DNA of 43,438 nucleotides from Planctomycetaceae bacterium (GTDB lineage Bacteria; Planctomycetota; Planctomycetia; Planctomycetales; Planctomycetaceae): NCBI GenBank assembly GCA_002724415.1, contig PBOU01000121.1, positions 31,395 to 74,832 of the forward strand, read 5' to 3'. Shown piece by piece: positions 43,366 to 43,438 of this stretch (position 1 is its first letter; each line of letters starts with the position of its first letter). The notes under the pieces were generated by a model. It saw only the letters and a program-made list of their open reading frames with translations, ran no database searches and was not told where the DNA came from. The position numbers and the translations under genes were made by a program.

Positions 43366-43438
43366 ATGTGCGTCACCGAATCGACAACTGGACGTCAAAC
43401 GCGCCGGCGATCGGTGTTTAACGTTTTGCTGGTGTTTC
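43366..43438 (+). CDS. Probable start of the next gene, cut by the window edge
   Basis: An ATG at 43366 opens a frame without stop to the end of the window (24 codons). It begins with a short polar segment and basic TRRRS, then turns hydrophobic (VFNVLLVF), the shape of a signal peptide or inner-membrane anchor. A possible AGG lies about 10 bases upstream. Lying 97 bases after the TolC-family gene, it may encode a membrane fusion protein of an efflux system, but the sequence is too short to say. Confidence 0.35.
   Translation, partial: MCVTESTTGRQTRRRSVFNVLLVF

Noticed and set aside
1-43438. RNA genes, CRISPR arrays, insertion sequences, attachment sites
   Set aside because: No tRNA-like cloverleaf, no spaced direct repeats, no transposase motif and no terminal inverted repeats were seen by eye; a tRNAscan, CRISPR and IS search would be needed to close this.

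Overview
The window looks like chromosomal DNA of a planctomycete (Planctomycetota, probably class Planctomycetia). The evidence is the content: three complete DUF1501 proteins beside DUF1549/DUF1553 cytochrome-like proteins or PPC-domain proteins plus one solo DUF1501 gene, a sulfatase, several exported Gfo/Idh/MocA oxidoreductases, secreted PPC and FG-GAP proteins, and many twin-arginine (RRxFL-type) leaders. The DNA is GC-rich by eye. I saw no rRNA, tRNA, CRISPR array, insertion sequence or phage gene. No gene-free stretch reaches 300 bases; the longest gaps are 22632-22868 (237 nt), 41709-41912 (204 nt) and 34196-34364 (169 nt), all between divergent genes.

Layout. 1-1173: 3' part of a beta-propeller, glycoside-hydrolase-like gene cut by the window edge. 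6332-1166 (minus): an SGNH + alpha/beta hydrolase fusion, a DUF350 membrane protein and a TIM44-like/zinc-ribbon/TerB-like protein. 7389-6382 (minus): a secreted protein with an internal duplication, divergent from a Gfo/Idh/MocA gene (7546-8637). 13623-8647 (minus): alpha/beta hydrolase, PSCyt1/DUF1549/DUF1553 protein and DUF1501 protein. 13758-17313 (plus): a tightly coupled set of Gfo/Idh/MocA oxidoreductase, COG3618-type lactonase-like hydrolase and an FG-GAP propeller. 18109-17273 (minus): a decayed alpha/beta hydrolase pseudogene. 22631-18177 (minus): GH109-like protein, NeuB-like synthase without a SAF domain, a DUF6817-like protein and a sulfatase. 22869-30337 (plus): Big2/DUF1549/DUF1553 protein, DUF1501, PPC-domain protein and a C25-like (clan CD) cysteine peptidase. 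34195-30379 (minus): PPC protein and DUF1501. 34365-35822 (plus): a solo DUF1501. 36846-35902 (minus): sugar isomerase/epimerase-like TIM barrel. 36920-40074 (plus): two further beta-propeller proteins related to the gene at the left edge. 41708-40110 (minus): a protein like the large subunit of N,N-dimethylformamidase. 41913-43268 (plus): a TolC-family outer membrane protein, followed by the probable start of another gene at 43366.

How the genes may work together (inference): most products are exported, and they fit capture and breakdown of complex, sulfated or acetylated glycans at the cell surface or in the periplasm: esterases, sulfatase, GH109-like enzyme, propeller hydrolases, oxidoreductases, lactonase-like hydrolase and isomerase. 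The least explained parts are the DUF1549/DUF1501/PPC/peptidase operon and the NeuB-like/DUF6817-like/GH109-like/sulfatase cluster. All functional calls rest on reading protein sequence by eye; no database search was run.
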